Made by a program: the position numbers and the translations under genes | Assembly: GCF_014078545.1 (NCBI RefSeq) | Contig: NZ_MU078712.1 | Coordinates: forward strand, 50,944 to 114,943 | DNA: 64,000 bases | Origin: Nitrosopumilus sp. b1 | GTDB taxonomy: Archaea; Thermoproteota; Nitrososphaeria; Nitrososphaerales; Nitrosopumilaceae | Direction of reading: 5' to 3' | The notes under the pieces: generated by a model | The model's input: only the letters and a program-made list of their open reading frames with translations | What the model was told of the DNA's origin: nothing | The model's database searches: none | Shown here: in pieces, positions 40,045 through 49,974 of the stretch | Layout: each line of letters opens with the position of its first letter | How positions within the stretch are numbered: the stretch's first letter is position 1

Positions 40045-41046
40045 ATGACATCCACAGTTGTTGTAGGTGGTTTTTTTGGTGATGAAGGAAAAGGTAAAAT
40101 CATTTCCTATCTTGCGGTAAAGGATAATCCCACAGTTGTTGTTCGCGGTGGCGCTGGACCAAATGCTGGACATACCATCAAAGATGGAGACAAAGTTTAC
40201 AAAGTTAGAATGCTTCCAAGTGGATTCCTAAATAAAAATGCCAAAGTGATGATTGGACCTGGCGTTGTAATTAATCCCGATGTGTTTCTAAAAGAGATTA
40301 CTGATTTTGATGCATCAGGTCGTGCATTTCTTGACAAACACTGTGGAATTATCGAGCAGTCCCATCTTAATCAAGATTCAAAAGGTGAATTAAAAGAAAA
40401 AATTGGCAGTACTGGTTCTGGCACTGGACCGGCAAATGCATCAAGAGCAATGAGAACACTAAAGCTAGCAAAAGACATTGATTCACTTTCATCATACATT
40501 GATGACGTACCTCAAGTAGTGAATTCCGCCATTGAAAAGAATGAAAATGTATTAGTTGAGGGTACCCAGGGAACATTTCTTTCCTTGTGGCACGGAACCT
40601 ATCCATTTGTGACCTCAAAGGATGTTACTGCATCAGGAATTTGCGCAGATATTGGACTAGGCCCAAAAAATGTAGATGAAGTAATTGTTGTTTTCAAGTC
40701 ATATGTGACTAGAGTTGGAACGGGGCCGTTATCTAATGAATTGAATTCTGCCGATACTACAGAAAAAGGTTGGGCTGAATTTGGTACTGTTACTGGTAGG
40801 CCTAGGCGTGCTGCGGAATTTGATTTTGAACTTGCCAAGCGTGCAATCATGCTTAACAGCGCAACCCAAATTGCTATTACAAAACTAGATGTACGCTTTA
40901 CAGAGTGCGCAGGTAAAACAAATTACGACGAACTTTCAAGCGAGGCTAAATCTTTTATAAAAAACATAGAGGATAAACTCAAAGTACCAGTAACTCTAAT
41001 TGGAACTGGACCTGCAATTAATGATATAATTGATAGAAGAAAATAA
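40045..41046 (+). CDS. purA: adenylosuccinate synthetase
   Basis: A 333-residue GTP-dependent enzyme that joins IMP and aspartate. It is the short archaeal form. Motifs: GGFFGDEGKGKIISYL (P-loop type start), GGAGPNAGHTI, GSTGSGTGPANA and VEGTQGTFLSLWHGTYPFVT. A TTAGCTTAAATAA block lies about 30 nt upstream; the AGCT there has no 19-bp partner. PurB lies at 446-1810. Confidence 0.95.
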   Translation: MTSTVVVGGFFGDEGKGKIISYLAVKDNPTVVVRGGAGPNAGHTIKDGDKVYKVRMLPSGFLNKNAKVMIGPGVVINPDVFLKEITDFDASGRAFLDKHCGIIEQSHLNQDSKGELKEKIGSTGSGTGPANASRAMRTLKLAKDIDSLSSYIDDVPQVVNSAIEKNENVLVEGTQGTFLSLWHGTYPFVTSKDVTASGICADIGLGPKNVDEVIVVFKSYVTRVGTGPLSNELNSADTTEKGWAEFGTVTGRPRRAAEFDFELAKRAIMLNSATQIAITKLDVRFTECAGKTNYDELSSEAKSFIKNIEDKLKVPVTLIGTGPAINDIIDRRK

Positions 41047-41100
41047 TCTAGCCTCAAAATTTTTGGTTAAGTTTAATTTGGTATAATATGCAAAAAAATT

Positions 41101-41763
41101 GTGGACAGATTACCAAGATACATTCAAGTTGCATCGCCTCTTGAATTTTCACGACTAGTTTGTGCACTAGAGCGTGCACCACGAGTTTCATTTCTTCACA
41201 AGCACGATGGAAAAGACGTCTTGTCTGTTCAAATGGACTTGCTAAAGGAAAAACCCATCATCTACTATACTCCGATTGAAAGTTTTGATCATTATCTTAG
41301 CTATGGATTTAGAGGAGGCAAGGAAGAATCAATCTTGTCTAACTCCACGACTGATGCTACTCGTCTTTATTCTCCAATTGTTAGAATTCGCTCACTCCCA
41401 TCTAATCTCAAGGCTGGAAATGGCACTGATGACAAATACCATCCAATTGAATTAGAGGATCTAGCAAGTCTGGCAAAACTCAGCTATGGGTTTGAGGATG
41501 CTCCATTTCCGTTATTTTCGTTCCCAAAAGACGGAAAATTCCTCCTAGGTGTTTTTATGAATTTTAACGAAGAGGGCGCATCTTATTTCTGTCATGTTGC
41601 CCTAGACGAAGAACCACTAAAGCCATTTTTGAAGTTCTCAACAAATAATGGAACAGATCCTTCTCTTGTTGAAAATCCAGACGAACACGGATACTCTTAC
41701 ATCAAAATTATAAGATTAAAAGATACGCATCCCTTGGTCGATTATGACCAGCTTCAAAACTAG
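41101..41763 (+). CDS. conserved hypothetical protein (220 aa), before pyrF
   Basis: A soluble, beta-rich protein from GTG 41101 (RLPRYIQVASPLEFSRLV ... KIIRLKDTHPLVDYDQLQN). No family recognised. It overlaps the pyrF start by 20 bases and so is probably co-translated with it. Confidence 0.65.
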   Translation: MDRLPRYIQVASPLEFSRLVCALERAPRVSFLHKHDGKDVLSVQMDLLKEKPIIYYTPIESFDHYLSYGFRGGKEESILSNSTTDATRLYSPIVRIRSLPSNLKAGNGTDDKYHPIELEDLASLAKLSYGFEDAPFPLFSFPKDGKFLLGVFMNFNEEGASYFCHVALDEEPLKPFLKFSTNNGTDPSLVENPDEHGYSYIKIIRLKDTHPLVDYDQLQN

Positions 41764-42472
41764 AATTCGTTCAAAATCAAAGGAAAGTGGCAGGATCATT
41801 CTTGCTAACGATTATGACACAGAAACAAATGCATTAGAATCAAAGACTCTTAAAAATATCACAACTCTACACAAATATCTTTGTGCAATAAAACTCAACT
41901 TTCATCTGCTTCTTCCTCTTGGCAAAAAAGAGATCAATAAGATTACCAAAACCGCTCACAGTTACGGTCTAGAAGTGATTGCTGATATCAAGTTAAACGA
42001 TATTGGAAATACAAATTTGGTTACTACTCAAAGATTATGGGATTTGGGATTTGATGCTGTGATTGCTAATCCAATAATGGGTATTGACAGTTTAAAGCAA
42101 TTAATTTCTAATTCTCATAAAACTAATCATGGTGTCATAACTTTATGCCATATGAGTGCACCATCTGCCAAGTATGCTTATGAGCTTGATGTAAAGCAAG
42201 AAAAAAAGAAAGTTTATCAAATCTTCTTAGAGTGGGCTCTAAATCAAAAAGCAGATGGGATAATTGTTGGGGCTACATACCCTGATGTAATAAAATACTG
42301 TAAAAGCCAAGCAAAAAACAAGCTAGACATTTACTCTCCAGGCGTTGGTACTCAGGGTGGTCAGGCTAGTGAGGTCATCAACGCTGGTTCTGATTTTCTC
42401 ATAGTGGGAAGAACAATTCTAAACGCAAAGAATCCACTTGATACCACAAAAAAACTATCAATTCAATCTTGA
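41744..42472 (+). CDS. pyrF: orotidine-5'-phosphate decarboxylase
   Basis: A 242-residue TIM-barrel enzyme that makes UMP. The catalytic K-D-x-K-x-x-D signature appears as VIADIKLNDIGNTN (residues about 74-87), and the phosphate end as VGTQGGQASEVI and SDFLIVGRTIL. ATG 41744 lies within the end of the upstream gene. Confidence 0.92.
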   Translation: MTSFKTRIRSKSKESGRIILANDYDTETNALESKTLKNITTLHKYLCAIKLNFHLLLPLGKKEINKITKTAHSYGLEVIADIKLNDIGNTNLVTTQRLWDLGFDAVIANPIMGIDSLKQLISNSHKTNHGVITLCHMSAPSAKYAYELDVKQEKKKVYQIFLEWALNQKADGIIVGATYPDVIKYCKSQAKNKLDIYSPGVGTQGGQASEVINAGSDFLIVGRTILNAKNPLDTTKKLSIQS

Positions 42473-42880
42473 AATTAGTTCATTAGCCTTTGTTAGTATG
42501 GTCTTTGCATTTTGATATGTTGTTTTTTGTATTGCTTCATTAAATTTCAGCCAAACAAAGTCTTGATGTTCATGAGAAATCGTGATATCTTCTGTCTTTG
42601 ATTCTGCAAGATAAAACAAAACTTTTTTGTGAATGGGAGTTCCTTCATGTTGAAAATTATATTCTATGGTTTCTTCAAAACCATCCATAAAAAGCAAATC
42701 AGATATTCCTGTCTCTTCTTTTGCCTCTCTAATTGCAGTCTCACGAGGTGTTTCACCTGATTCCATCTTGCCTTTGACAAAATCCCAATGCCCTGATGGA
42801 TAATGTAAGAGCAAATACGAATTTCCATTCTCTGTCTTTCTAAAAATGACTGCTCCTGCAGATGTCTCTTCTAATACCAT
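42458..42880 (-). CDS. Nudix hydrolase
   Basis: A 140-residue Nudix enzyme. The Nudix box is complete as GKMESGETPRETAIREAKEETGI (G-x5-E-x7-REUxEExGU, about residues 36-58). The pattern with SAGAVIFRKTENGNSYLLL is like diadenosine-tetraphosphate (Ap4A) hydrolases. It may clean dinucleotides or damaged nucleotides; the substrate is not certain. It overlaps the pyrF end by 15 bases. Confidence 0.9.
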   Translation of the reverse strand: MVLEETSAGAVIFRKTENGNSYLLLHYPSGHWDFVKGKMESGETPRETAIREAKEETGISDLLFMDGFEETIEYNFQHEGTPIHKKVLFYLAESKTEDITISHEHQDFVWLKFNEAIQKTTYQNAKTILTKANELISRLN

Positions 42881-42888
42881 ATCCTTTC

Positions 42889-43680
42889 TTACTTTCCAAT
42901 CCTTCTTTTTCTTTTCTGATACATACGAATTGCTCTCATAAGATCAATCTTTCTAAATTCTGGCCAAAAAACATCCATAAAGACAAGTTCACTATATGCA
43001 CTCTGCCATAGCAAAAACCCACTGAGTCTTTTTTCACCTGATGTACGCAGTATCATGTCTGGTGATGATTGAGGTAAATGTGATGTGTAAAGATTTGACT
43101 CTATCTCATTTTTATCAATATCTTCAAGCTTTATCTTTCCATCCTTGATTTTCGTTCCTATCTTTTTGATTGCATCTACTAGCTCATCTTGTCCTCCATA
43201 TGCAATTGCTATGTTCAAAAAATGATTATCATAATTTTTGGTAGCATCATCTAATCTCTGTAAGACTTCTTTGATTGACTCTGGAAGAAGCTCAATTCTT
43301 CCCATCCCTATCACTCTCATCTTATTTTTGTGAATCCTAGGATCCCGGTAGAGCTTCTCTAGCCTGTTTTTTATCAGATCATAAAGATATTCTAGTTCTT
43401 CATCCTCTCTTTGCAAATTTTCTGCAGACAGTGCATATAGAGTGATGATTTTGATATCAAATTCCTCACACCAATCAAGTAAATTCTCAACTGCATCCGC
43501 CCCCTTCCAATGCCCACTCTTAGGCAAATTCAGGTTTCTTTTTGCCCATCGTCTATTTCCGTCTAGAATCAAGGCCACATGGTTTGGGATGTCGCCATTT
43601 CGAATCTCTTTTTCTAGTTTCTTAGAGTATATTCGGTAAAGCCCGGAAACATGAAATGCTACATCCTTTATTCCGTTAAT
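42889..43680 (-). CDS. uppS: cis-prenyltransferase (undecaprenyl diphosphate synthase-like)
   Basis: The core is plain: HVALILDGNRRWAKRN (catalytic Asp and substrate loop), NLQREDEELEYLYDLI and LRTSGEKRLSGFLLWQSAYSE. It makes the polyprenyl lipid carrier for glycan assembly. A GTG at 43578 is the first common start, but the frame runs up to 43680 and encodes LYRIYSKKLEKEIRNGDIPN, which clearly matches the family N-terminus. The only start candidates there are ATT (43680, six bases after GGTGA) or ATA, since TGA lies just upstream. I give the longer form (263 aa); the exact start is uncertain. Confidence 0.85.
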   Translation of the reverse strand: MNGIKDVAFHVSGLYRIYSKKLEKEIRNGDIPNHVALILDGNRRWAKRNLNLPKSGHWKGADAVENLLDWCEEFDIKIITLYALSAENLQREDEELEYLYDLIKNRLEKLYRDPRIHKNKMRVIGMGRIELLPESIKEVLQRLDDATKNYDNHFLNIAIAYGGQDELVDAIKKIGTKIKDGKIKLEDIDKNEIESNLYTSHLPQSSPDMILRTSGEKRLSGFLLWQSAYSELVFMDVFWPEFRKIDLMRAIRMYQKRKRRIGK

Positions 43681-43751
43681 CTTGCTTCACCTAGTTTGTT
43701 TTTACTAGGATAATGATATCAGTGTTTTTCTTTAATTCAGGTTTGATAATA

Positions 43752-44897
43752 TCAGCCTGAGAGCATTTCTTGATTTTTATGCTTTCGATATTTTTTGAAG
43801 AGAATTGTAGCTGAAATCAAAGTTATTGCCATTCCTCCAAGTAATGGTGGAATCAAACTAAATGCACTCTCATCATTTGTAATTACCAAAGTGAATTGTC
43901 CTACTGTTGGGTAAAGTGAGCCAAGGACAACCAATCGTAGTATGTCGCTAATTTGTCTAGGCACTGCACTCAACCAATTGCTAAGTAAAATTCCTACAAA
44001 TATTGTTGCAATTCCTACCCAAAGAATTGGAAGCGCACCTGATACAAACTCTGCAATTAAGACTTTGTTGAATATCTGATTAACAATATCTGCTTCTAAA
44101 TTCAACAACGTGGGATCTACTGCATTAATTCCTGATGGAACAGACGATATGATAATAATAATTCCAGTAACCATTGTGAAGATTCTGATAAATCCCGCCG
44201 GTGTAGGCTTTGCCCAATTTGCTACAGCCCTATCAACATCAAATGCTCTGATCATAAATGCTCCACCAAGAATGCTAACTAACACTGCAAAGATCTCTGC
44301 AGTTAAACCTAGGATGGTTCCAATGCCTCCAATTAATAATAAAACTCCTGGAACTCCCAAAAAGAATTTTGAATATTTAGAATCATATGCAATCATTTTG
44401 AGATACTTGCCAAACACTGCGTAAGAATACTCTACACTTCTGCTTACTTTCATTACTACTCTTTGCACTGATATTACTGGTACAACATTTTGGATGATTG
44501 GTATGACGCTTTCATCATCTTCGCCATCAGAAACAATTACTGCACCGTTAGCTGAAAACTTTCCTAATGCCTTTCTTACTTCTATTGCAATTTTTTCATC
44601 TGCATGAAATCCTCTGTTCTTTGTGCCAGCTACTGTAATGACTTCGACTTGATAGCCCTTGCTAATCAAATCTTCATATGTCTTTATTGCAGAAAATATT
44701 GCATTAGAGTCAGCATCTTCTGGATCTTCAAGGGCTAATCTTTGTGCAGCTTCAATACAAGAATCCCTTCCTATGACTGGAGTTGCAATTCCTGTTTTTT
44801 CCCCGACATCATTGTCTCTATCAACACAGATTACTAAAAGTCGATTTGCCGAAGATGAATTGATATCCTTTTCAATCTTTTCGGTGTTCTGAGACAT
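43752..44897 (-). CDS. DUF373-family membrane protein
   Basis: A 381-residue protein. The first 165 residues are soluble, with RLLVICVDRDNDVGEKTGI, VIGRDSCIEAAQRLALEDP and VIVSDGEDDESVIPIIQ typical of DUF373. The rest has six to seven helices (FFLGVPGVLLLIGGIG ... GMAITLISATILF). The function of the family is not known to me. Confidence 0.85.
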   Translation of the reverse strand: MSQNTEKIEKDINSSSANRLLVICVDRDNDVGEKTGIATPVIGRDSCIEAAQRLALEDPEDADSNAIFSAIKTYEDLISKGYQVEVITVAGTKNRGFHADEKIAIEVRKALGKFSANGAVIVSDGEDDESVIPIIQNVVPVISVQRVVMKVSRSVEYSYAVFGKYLKMIAYDSKYSKFFLGVPGVLLLIGGIGTILGLTAEIFAVLVSILGGAFMIRAFDVDRAVANWAKPTPAGFIRIFTMVTGIIIIISSVPSGINAVDPTLLNLEADIVNQIFNKVLIAEFVSGALPILWVGIATIFVGILLSNWLSAVPRQISDILRLVVLGSLYPTVGQFTLVITNDESAFSLIPPLLGGMAITLISATILFKKYRKHKNQEMLSG

Positions 44898-44976
44898 TCC
44901 TCTATTACTTACGAAATAGCTTTTTAACGATTTCCAACAATTAAAAATATTAAACTTAGGTTTCCTTGCCTGTTTT

Positions 44977-45471
44977 TCAGGGCCTAGCCTCGTCGGACTG
45001 TTCTATTAGAGCATTCATGCTTTCTTTGAATTCTTGGCTTTTTTCAAGGGTACTTTGAATATCGGAATCAACATTTTCGGCAATTTTGTTTGCTGCAACA
45101 ATGGTTTCCCTAATATGAGAATTGTAATTTTTGAGGGCTTCCATGTAATAGGAATAACTCATTGACCATTCCTCATTTACTTCACTTTGAACTAATTGAA
45201 TAATCTGTGAGTTAATTTGGGTTGATGATCCTTCAGCTGCATCAATGTATTCTTGGGTTGTCATAGTTCCATTAATCAAATTTTGAAAATCATCATCCAA
45301 ATCTTCCATGATGATTTGATGAATTGCCTTGACGCCATCTAAATGTGATTCATAATCTGAAACAACAAAATTTGCCTGATTATTTTGCGGTATTGTCCAA
45401 ATCACAAAACTTGCAATTGTAATTGCAGCTAAAATTCCAATTGTTATTGAAATCCCTTTTTTTGATGCCAT
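44977..45471 (-). CDS. membrane-anchored hypothetical protein (164 aa)
   Basis: One N-terminal helix (ITIGILAAITIASFVIWTI) anchors an outside part of about 135 residues, all helical and rich in Glu/Gln/Asn (QIIMEDLDDDFQNLINGTM ... STLEKSQEFKESMNALIEQ). It may be a methyl-accepting-like or other helical bundle protein; no family recognised. The following 249 bases, up to 45720, show no gene. Confidence 0.6.
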   Translation of the reverse strand: MASKKGISITIGILAAITIASFVIWTIPQNNQANFVVSDYESHLDGVKAIHQIIMEDLDDDFQNLINGTMTTQEYIDAAEGSSTQINSQIIQLVQSEVNEEWSMSYSYYMEALKNYNSHIRETIVAANKIAENVDSDIQSTLEKSQEFKESMNALIEQSDEARP

Positions 45472-45720
45472 TTAATTAGAAAATATACTAGATGCTTATA
45501 ACTGGTGGACTGGTCAAAAATTCTAATTCGTCTTCTAAAACATAGAAAATATCTATTCTATGAACATAATGACTGAAAAATAATTAAAAACATGTTAATT
45601 ACTGCAAATTAATTACAATGTCTTTCTCATGGGGCTTGAAAAATTTACACTCATCTAGTGCATAGTTAAATAATTTTTACAGCCTCTTCCTAAATAGGAC
45701 TTCGTTCGTGATTTGCTAGA

Positions 45721-45864
45721 ATGACTGAGGCATACTGTGTTAAATGCAGAGCAAAAAGGGAAATAAAAGATCCCAAAGAAACTAAATTAAAAAACGGACG
45801 ACCTGCTGTAAAAGGCACTTGTCCAAAATGTGGAACCAACGTTTTCCGAATTGGTAAAATGTAG
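45721..45864 (+). CDS. DUF5679-type zinc-ribbon protein (47 aa)
   Basis: A 47-residue protein, MTEAYCVKCRAKREI ... KNGRPAVKGTCPKCGTNVFRIGKM, with CVKC and CPKC pairs. It corresponds to the small DUF5679 zinc-ribbon family. ATG 45721. Next gene is aIF2-beta. Confidence 0.8.
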   Translation: MTEAYCVKCRAKREIKDPKETKLKNGRPAVKGTCPKCGTNVFRIGKM

Positions 45865-45929
45865 GAAGGCCTAGGCCACAAAGCTTCTTTTTTAAAAAAC
45901 CCAATATAGGGCATACTGTAAAGTTTTTC

Positions 45930-46352
45930 ATGGCAAAATCAGATTATGAAAAACTTTTGAAACGAATTGAATCCAATTTGTCAGATGATAAAAAAGGAAG
46001 TGCTTCTAGATTTGAACTTCCTCCAGTTGATGTAATGTGGGAAGGGCAAAAAACTTTCTTGCGAAATTTTGCAGAGTTCCCCAAAGTCTTACGGAGAGAT
46101 CCTGATAAAATCTTGCAATATCTATCAAAGGAATTTGCCGTGCCTGCAGAAAGAATAGGTGATAAAGCCATGTTTATTGGAAAACGTGATCCTGATGATT
46201 TTACTAGATTGTTTCAGATTTATGTCAAGGATTATCTAGAATGTCCTACATGCAAAAGCCCTGATACCAAAGTGGTAAAGGAAAACAGAATATCATTTTT
46301 AATTTGTGAGGCATGTGGTGCTAAATCTACATTGAAAGGCAAGTATGCATGA
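45930..46352 (+). CDS. translation initiation factor aIF2 beta
   Basis: A 140-residue protein: DYEKLLKRIESNLSD at the start, the alpha/beta core NFAEFPKVLRRDPDKILQYL and the C-terminal zinc site (CPTCKSPDTKV ... LICEACGAKSTLKGKYA). The beta subunit works with alpha and gamma to bring Met-tRNAi to the ribosome. It overlaps the DUF424 gene by four bases. Confidence 0.93.
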   Translation: MAKSDYEKLLKRIESNLSDDKKGSASRFELPPVDVMWEGQKTFLRNFAEFPKVLRRDPDKILQYLSKEFAVPAERIGDKAMFIGKRDPDDFTRLFQIYVKDYLECPTCKSPDTKVVKENRISFLICEACGAKSTLKGKYA

Positions 46353-46648
46353 TGAGCTATTCAGTAAGAGTTACCGACTACCAAAAAAACCCCATGCTAA
46401 ATATTTGTGATGCAAACATACTTGGAAAAGTAATAACAGAAAATGAATTAAAGATAAACATTAGCAAAAGCTACTATGGGGAAAAAATTGTTGATGAGAA
46501 AGAAGCTGCAGAACTTTTGAGAAAATCTTCTATCATAAATATGGCTGGTGAGAAAACGGTTTCATTATCAATTAAACTTGGAATTGGATCAGAGGTAGGA
46601 GTGAAAAAAGTTGATGACATTCCTTTTCTTATTGTCTTTAAAATGTGA
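46349..46648 (+). CDS. DUF424 protein
   Basis: A 99-residue protein: MLNICDANILGKVITENELKI and ISKSYYGEKIVDEKEAAELL match the DUF424 family, usually found beside aIF2-beta as here. The starts ATG-ATG overlap the aIF2-beta stop, so they are co-translated. The family is of unknown role. Confidence 0.85.
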   Translation: MMSYSVRVTDYQKNPMLNICDANILGKVITENELKINISKSYYGEKIVDEKEAAELLRKSSIINMAGEKTVSLSIKLGIGSEVGVKKVDDIPFLIVFKM

Positions 46649-46803
46649 TTCAGTTTGAAATTATATCGAGTTTGAAATCTTTGAGTTATTATTTTCTAAT
46701 CGATTCTTTTTCTAGTTCGATTTTCAAACATCATCTTACAAAAAATTACCAGAGATTATTAATACATGATTAAACAATTTGTATTGGATAGATGATGTAA
46801 CAA

Positions 46804-47583
46804 ATGTCAGATGATTTAGATAGAAAACTAGAATCAAAGATTGAAAAAATTTTAATCGATAAACAACACCGTGGAAAAATTTTTGATGGTTTTGATAAAA
46901 ATAAAACGCTCAATGATGTGTTGGACAAACCAACTATGATGACTCTTTATGATATGATAAACGATGAAATTATTTCATATGTGAATGGTGTGATAAAGGC
47001 TGGAAAAGAATCTGTTGTATTCTGGGCAGTTGATAAAAATAAAAATGATGTAGCACTAAAAGTGTATCTTGTATCTACATCTAATTTTAAAAAGCGGTCA
47101 CAGTATCTAATTGGTGATCCCAGATTTTCCAGAATAAAGAAAGGAACAAGAAACATTGTATATCTTTGGGCCAGAAAGGAATTTACTAATCTAAATCAGT
47201 GTTATGAGAAAAACATACCTGTTGTAAAACCAATCCATGTTTCAAAAAACGTACTGGCTATGGAATTTATGGGTAAAAATGGAGTTCCTGAAAAAAGACT
47301 CTTAGAATCCGAGATTGAATATTCCGACTATGAGGAATCTATTGAATTAATCCGAAGATTCTACCAAGAAGCAAATTTAGTACATGGTGATTTTTCTGAA
47401 TACAATATTTTCAAGACCTCTGATGGGTTGGTGGCATTTGATCTTGGTTCTGCAGTAGACATTGAGCATCCTAATTCCAAAACATTTCTTGAAAGAGACA
47501 TAAATAACATAACTAAATTCTTTGTTAGAAGGGGATTGACAATTCCGAATCCTCTCGATGTGATAAACGAGGTAACAAAATGA
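46804..47583 (+). CDS. rio1: RIO1-type serine protein kinase
   Basis: A 259-residue atypical kinase. GVIKAGKESVVFWAVD holds the short glycine loop, ALKVYLVSTSNFKKRSQYLIG the ATP lysine and RIO-specific flexible loop, VHGDFSEYNIF the catalytic loop (HGDxSxxN) and VAFDLGSAVD the metal-binding DLG. RIO1 works in 40S/30S subunit maturation, which fits the following KH gene. Confidence 0.93.
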   Translation: MSDDLDRKLESKIEKILIDKQHRGKIFDGFDKNKTLNDVLDKPTMMTLYDMINDEIISYVNGVIKAGKESVVFWAVDKNKNDVALKVYLVSTSNFKKRSQYLIGDPRFSRIKKGTRNIVYLWARKEFTNLNQCYEKNIPVVKPIHVSKNVLAMEFMGKNGVPEKRLLESEIEYSDYEESIELIRRFYQEANLVHGDFSEYNIFKTSDGLVAFDLGSAVDIEHPNSKTFLERDINNITKFFVRRGLTIPNPLDVINEVTK

Positions 47584-48149
47584 GCTTTGAAAAATTTATT
47601 AGAATACCGACAGATAGGATTGGATCCCTTATTGGAAGATCTGGTAGAACAAAATCTAAAATTGAAAAAAATTGTTTAGTAAAGCTGGATATTGATAGTG
47701 AGTCAGGAGAAATTCTAATCAGTGCTGATGGCAATATTGAGGACATTCAACCGTTTAAAGCAGTTGAGATCGTCACTGCAATTGGTCGGGGATTCTCTCC
47801 AGAGAATGCAATGAAGCTACTAAAAGGTGAAAACACATTACATGTAATAGACTTAAGAGAGTTTGTAGGAAAATCTCCATCACAAGTTGAAAGGATAAAA
47901 GGGAGAATTATTGGAGAAGGTGGTAAGGCAAGAATGAACATTGAAAATCTAAGTGATACTAGCATCTCTGTTTATGGTAGAACTGTTGCAATAATTGGTG
48001 AAACCAATAAGCTAAAGATAGCCGTTGATGCAATCTCTGCCTTATCAAATGGTAGGATGCACGGTTCAGTCTATAACAAATTAGAAGGTGCCAGAAGACG
48101 AGAAAAAGAAGAGAAATTAAAACTCTGGGAAGATCAAGATGTCTTCTAA
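47580..48149 (+). CDS. KH-domain rRNA processing protein (Dim2/Pno1-like)
   Basis: A 189-residue protein with two KH domains: FIRIPTDRIGSLIGRSGRTK in the first and VERIKGRIIGEGGKARMNIE in the second, as in Dim2/Pno1. It binds 16S rRNA 3' ends in subunit assembly. It overlaps rio1 by four bases and topVIB by 11 bases. Confidence 0.93.
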   Translation: MSFEKFIRIPTDRIGSLIGRSGRTKSKIEKNCLVKLDIDSESGEILISADGNIEDIQPFKAVEIVTAIGRGFSPENAMKLLKGENTLHVIDLREFVGKSPSQVERIKGRIIGEGGKARMNIENLSDTSISVYGRTVAIIGETNKLKIAVDAISALSNGRMHGSVYNKLEGARRREKEEKLKLWEDQDVF

Positions 48150-49974
48150 AGAAAATTTTAATCAAATCTCACCAAGTGAGTTCTTTTATCGTAACCGAGA
48201 TTTAGCTGGTTTTAGTAATCCGACTCGTTCCTTATACACCGCAGTTCGTGAATTTGTAGAAAACGCATTGGATGCATGTGACCAAAAAGGAATTCTTCCA
48301 GATGTCCATTTATCAATAAAAGCAGTAGACCCAGAACAACCAGATCCCAAGCCATACATTCTTACAGTTAAGGACAACGGACCTGGCATTGAATCAAAGC
48401 ATGTACCACTTGCATTTGGAACAGTACTATATGGCTCTAAATTCGGGCTAAAACAGGCTCGTGGAATGTTTGGGTTGGGTGCAACCATGGCTATACTGTA
48501 TGGTCAAATTACTACTAACAAACCAGTTTCTGTAAAAAGCTCCACTGATGGAAAGACGCAAGAAGAGTATGAGTTATTATTAGATATTCAAAAAAATAAA
48601 CCTGTAATCCTCAAACATAAAACAAATGAAGTTTCAAAACAAGGCTTAACCGTCAGCATATGTCTTGAAGGAGATTATTCAAAGGCAGGCTCAAAAATTC
48701 GAGATTATGTTTATGAAACATCACTAATCACTCCATATGCAACAATTTCATTTGATGACCCCAAAGAGGAAAAATTCCGATATCCACGAATTATCAAAAC
48801 AATGCCTCCTCCACCAACTGTAATCAAACCTCATCCTCATGGAGTAGATGTTGAAACCATTCGACGCATGACTGTTGATACCCTATTTGAGATTCCAACA
48901 GTAGATGATAATATGATTGAAAAAGTTCGAAAAGAATTGGGGATGAGTAAAAAATCATTTACTTTTTCTGAAATTATGAAAAAGGCTAAACGCAAGTGGT
49001 CATCCTTGACTAGACCAGTACGTGTTGTAGTTGCAATGATGTCATTTTTACAAATGGATTTTGATAAACTAAGTAAAATTCGAGTTGATGATATTGATAT
49101 TGCAAATCATAAATTAACTTACTATGATTTTGGTCAATCAACATCTGTAGTAATTGATATGGACCCCAATGATGATTATTACAAACAACTAAGTGGAACA
49201 GTCCAAGGTGATACTTTGGTAACTTTTCTTTCAAAAAGATTTCAAAGGGTTGGTAGGGGAACAGCAGAAAAGTTTGTTCAATTTGCCGGTTTTAAACCTG
49301 AAAAACGTCTTGGTACCATGACAAATCAAGAACTAGTAAAGCTCAGTGACTCTTTAGTAAAGTTTGAAGACTTTATGTCTCCTGATCCAAGTTGCCTTGC
49401 TCCATTAGGAGAAGAACCTCTTGAAAAAGGAATAAAGAAATTCTTCAATCCTGACTTTTCTGCAGTAATTCAACGTTCAGCCTCTGCATATTCTGGATTT
49501 CCATTTATTGTAGAAATGGGGATTGCATATGGTGGAGATATCCAAACTAGAGGCACAAAAGTTTACAGATATGCTAATAGAATTCCATTACTTTATGATG
49601 AAGGAAGCGATGTTGTCCTAAAAGTAGTCAATGAGACTGATTGGACTCGCTACAAAGTAAAAGGTGACGCACCACTTGTCATAGTTTCCCATATTTGCTC
49701 AACTAGAATTCCATACAAGACTGTAGGAAAGGAAAACGTTGCTGACAGACCAGAAATTGAACGAGAGCTAAAATTAGCGTTACAATTCCTATCTAGAAAA
49801 TTAGCTGCATACATGTCAAAGAAAGGACAAGCAGAAATGGCTCAAAGACGTGCAAATCTATACTCAAAATATATCCCACTAATTGCCCAATTCTGTACAG
49901 AATTGGCAGGAAAGAAAAATCCACCAAACATCAAAAAAATTCTCAAGGAGGAAGCAATAGTTGAAGAAAGCTAA
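48139..49974 (+). CDS. top6B: DNA topoisomerase VI subunit B
   Basis: A 611-residue GHKL ATPase subunit. N box AVREFVENALDACDQKG, G1 VKDNGPGIESKHVPLAFG, G2 RGMFGLGATMAILYG; then the H2TH and transducer domains (LSKRFQRVGRGTAEKF, SGFPFIVEMGIAYGG and the switch lysine region). It acts with subunit A in one operon, unlinking DNA in archaea. Confidence 0.97.
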   Translation: MSSKENFNQISPSEFFYRNRDLAGFSNPTRSLYTAVREFVENALDACDQKGILPDVHLSIKAVDPEQPDPKPYILTVKDNGPGIESKHVPLAFGTVLYGSKFGLKQARGMFGLGATMAILYGQITTNKPVSVKSSTDGKTQEEYELLLDIQKNKPVILKHKTNEVSKQGLTVSICLEGDYSKAGSKIRDYVYETSLITPYATISFDDPKEEKFRYPRIIKTMPPPPTVIKPHPHGVDVETIRRMTVDTLFEIPTVDDNMIEKVRKELGMSKKSFTFSEIMKKAKRKWSSLTRPVRVVVAMMSFLQMDFDKLSKIRVDDIDIANHKLTYYDFGQSTSVVIDMDPNDDYYKQLSGTVQGDTLVTFLSKRFQRVGRGTAEKFVQFAGFKPEKRLGTMTNQELVKLSDSLVKFEDFMSPDPSCLAPLGEEPLEKGIKKFFNPDFSAVIQRSASAYSGFPFIVEMGIAYGGDIQTRGTKVYRYANRIPLLYDEGSDVVLKVVNETDWTRYKVKGDAPLVIVSHICSTRIPYKTVGKENVADRPEIERELKLALQFLSRKLAAYMSKKGQAEMAQRRANLYSKYIPLIAQFCTELAGKKNPPNIKKILKEEAIVEES

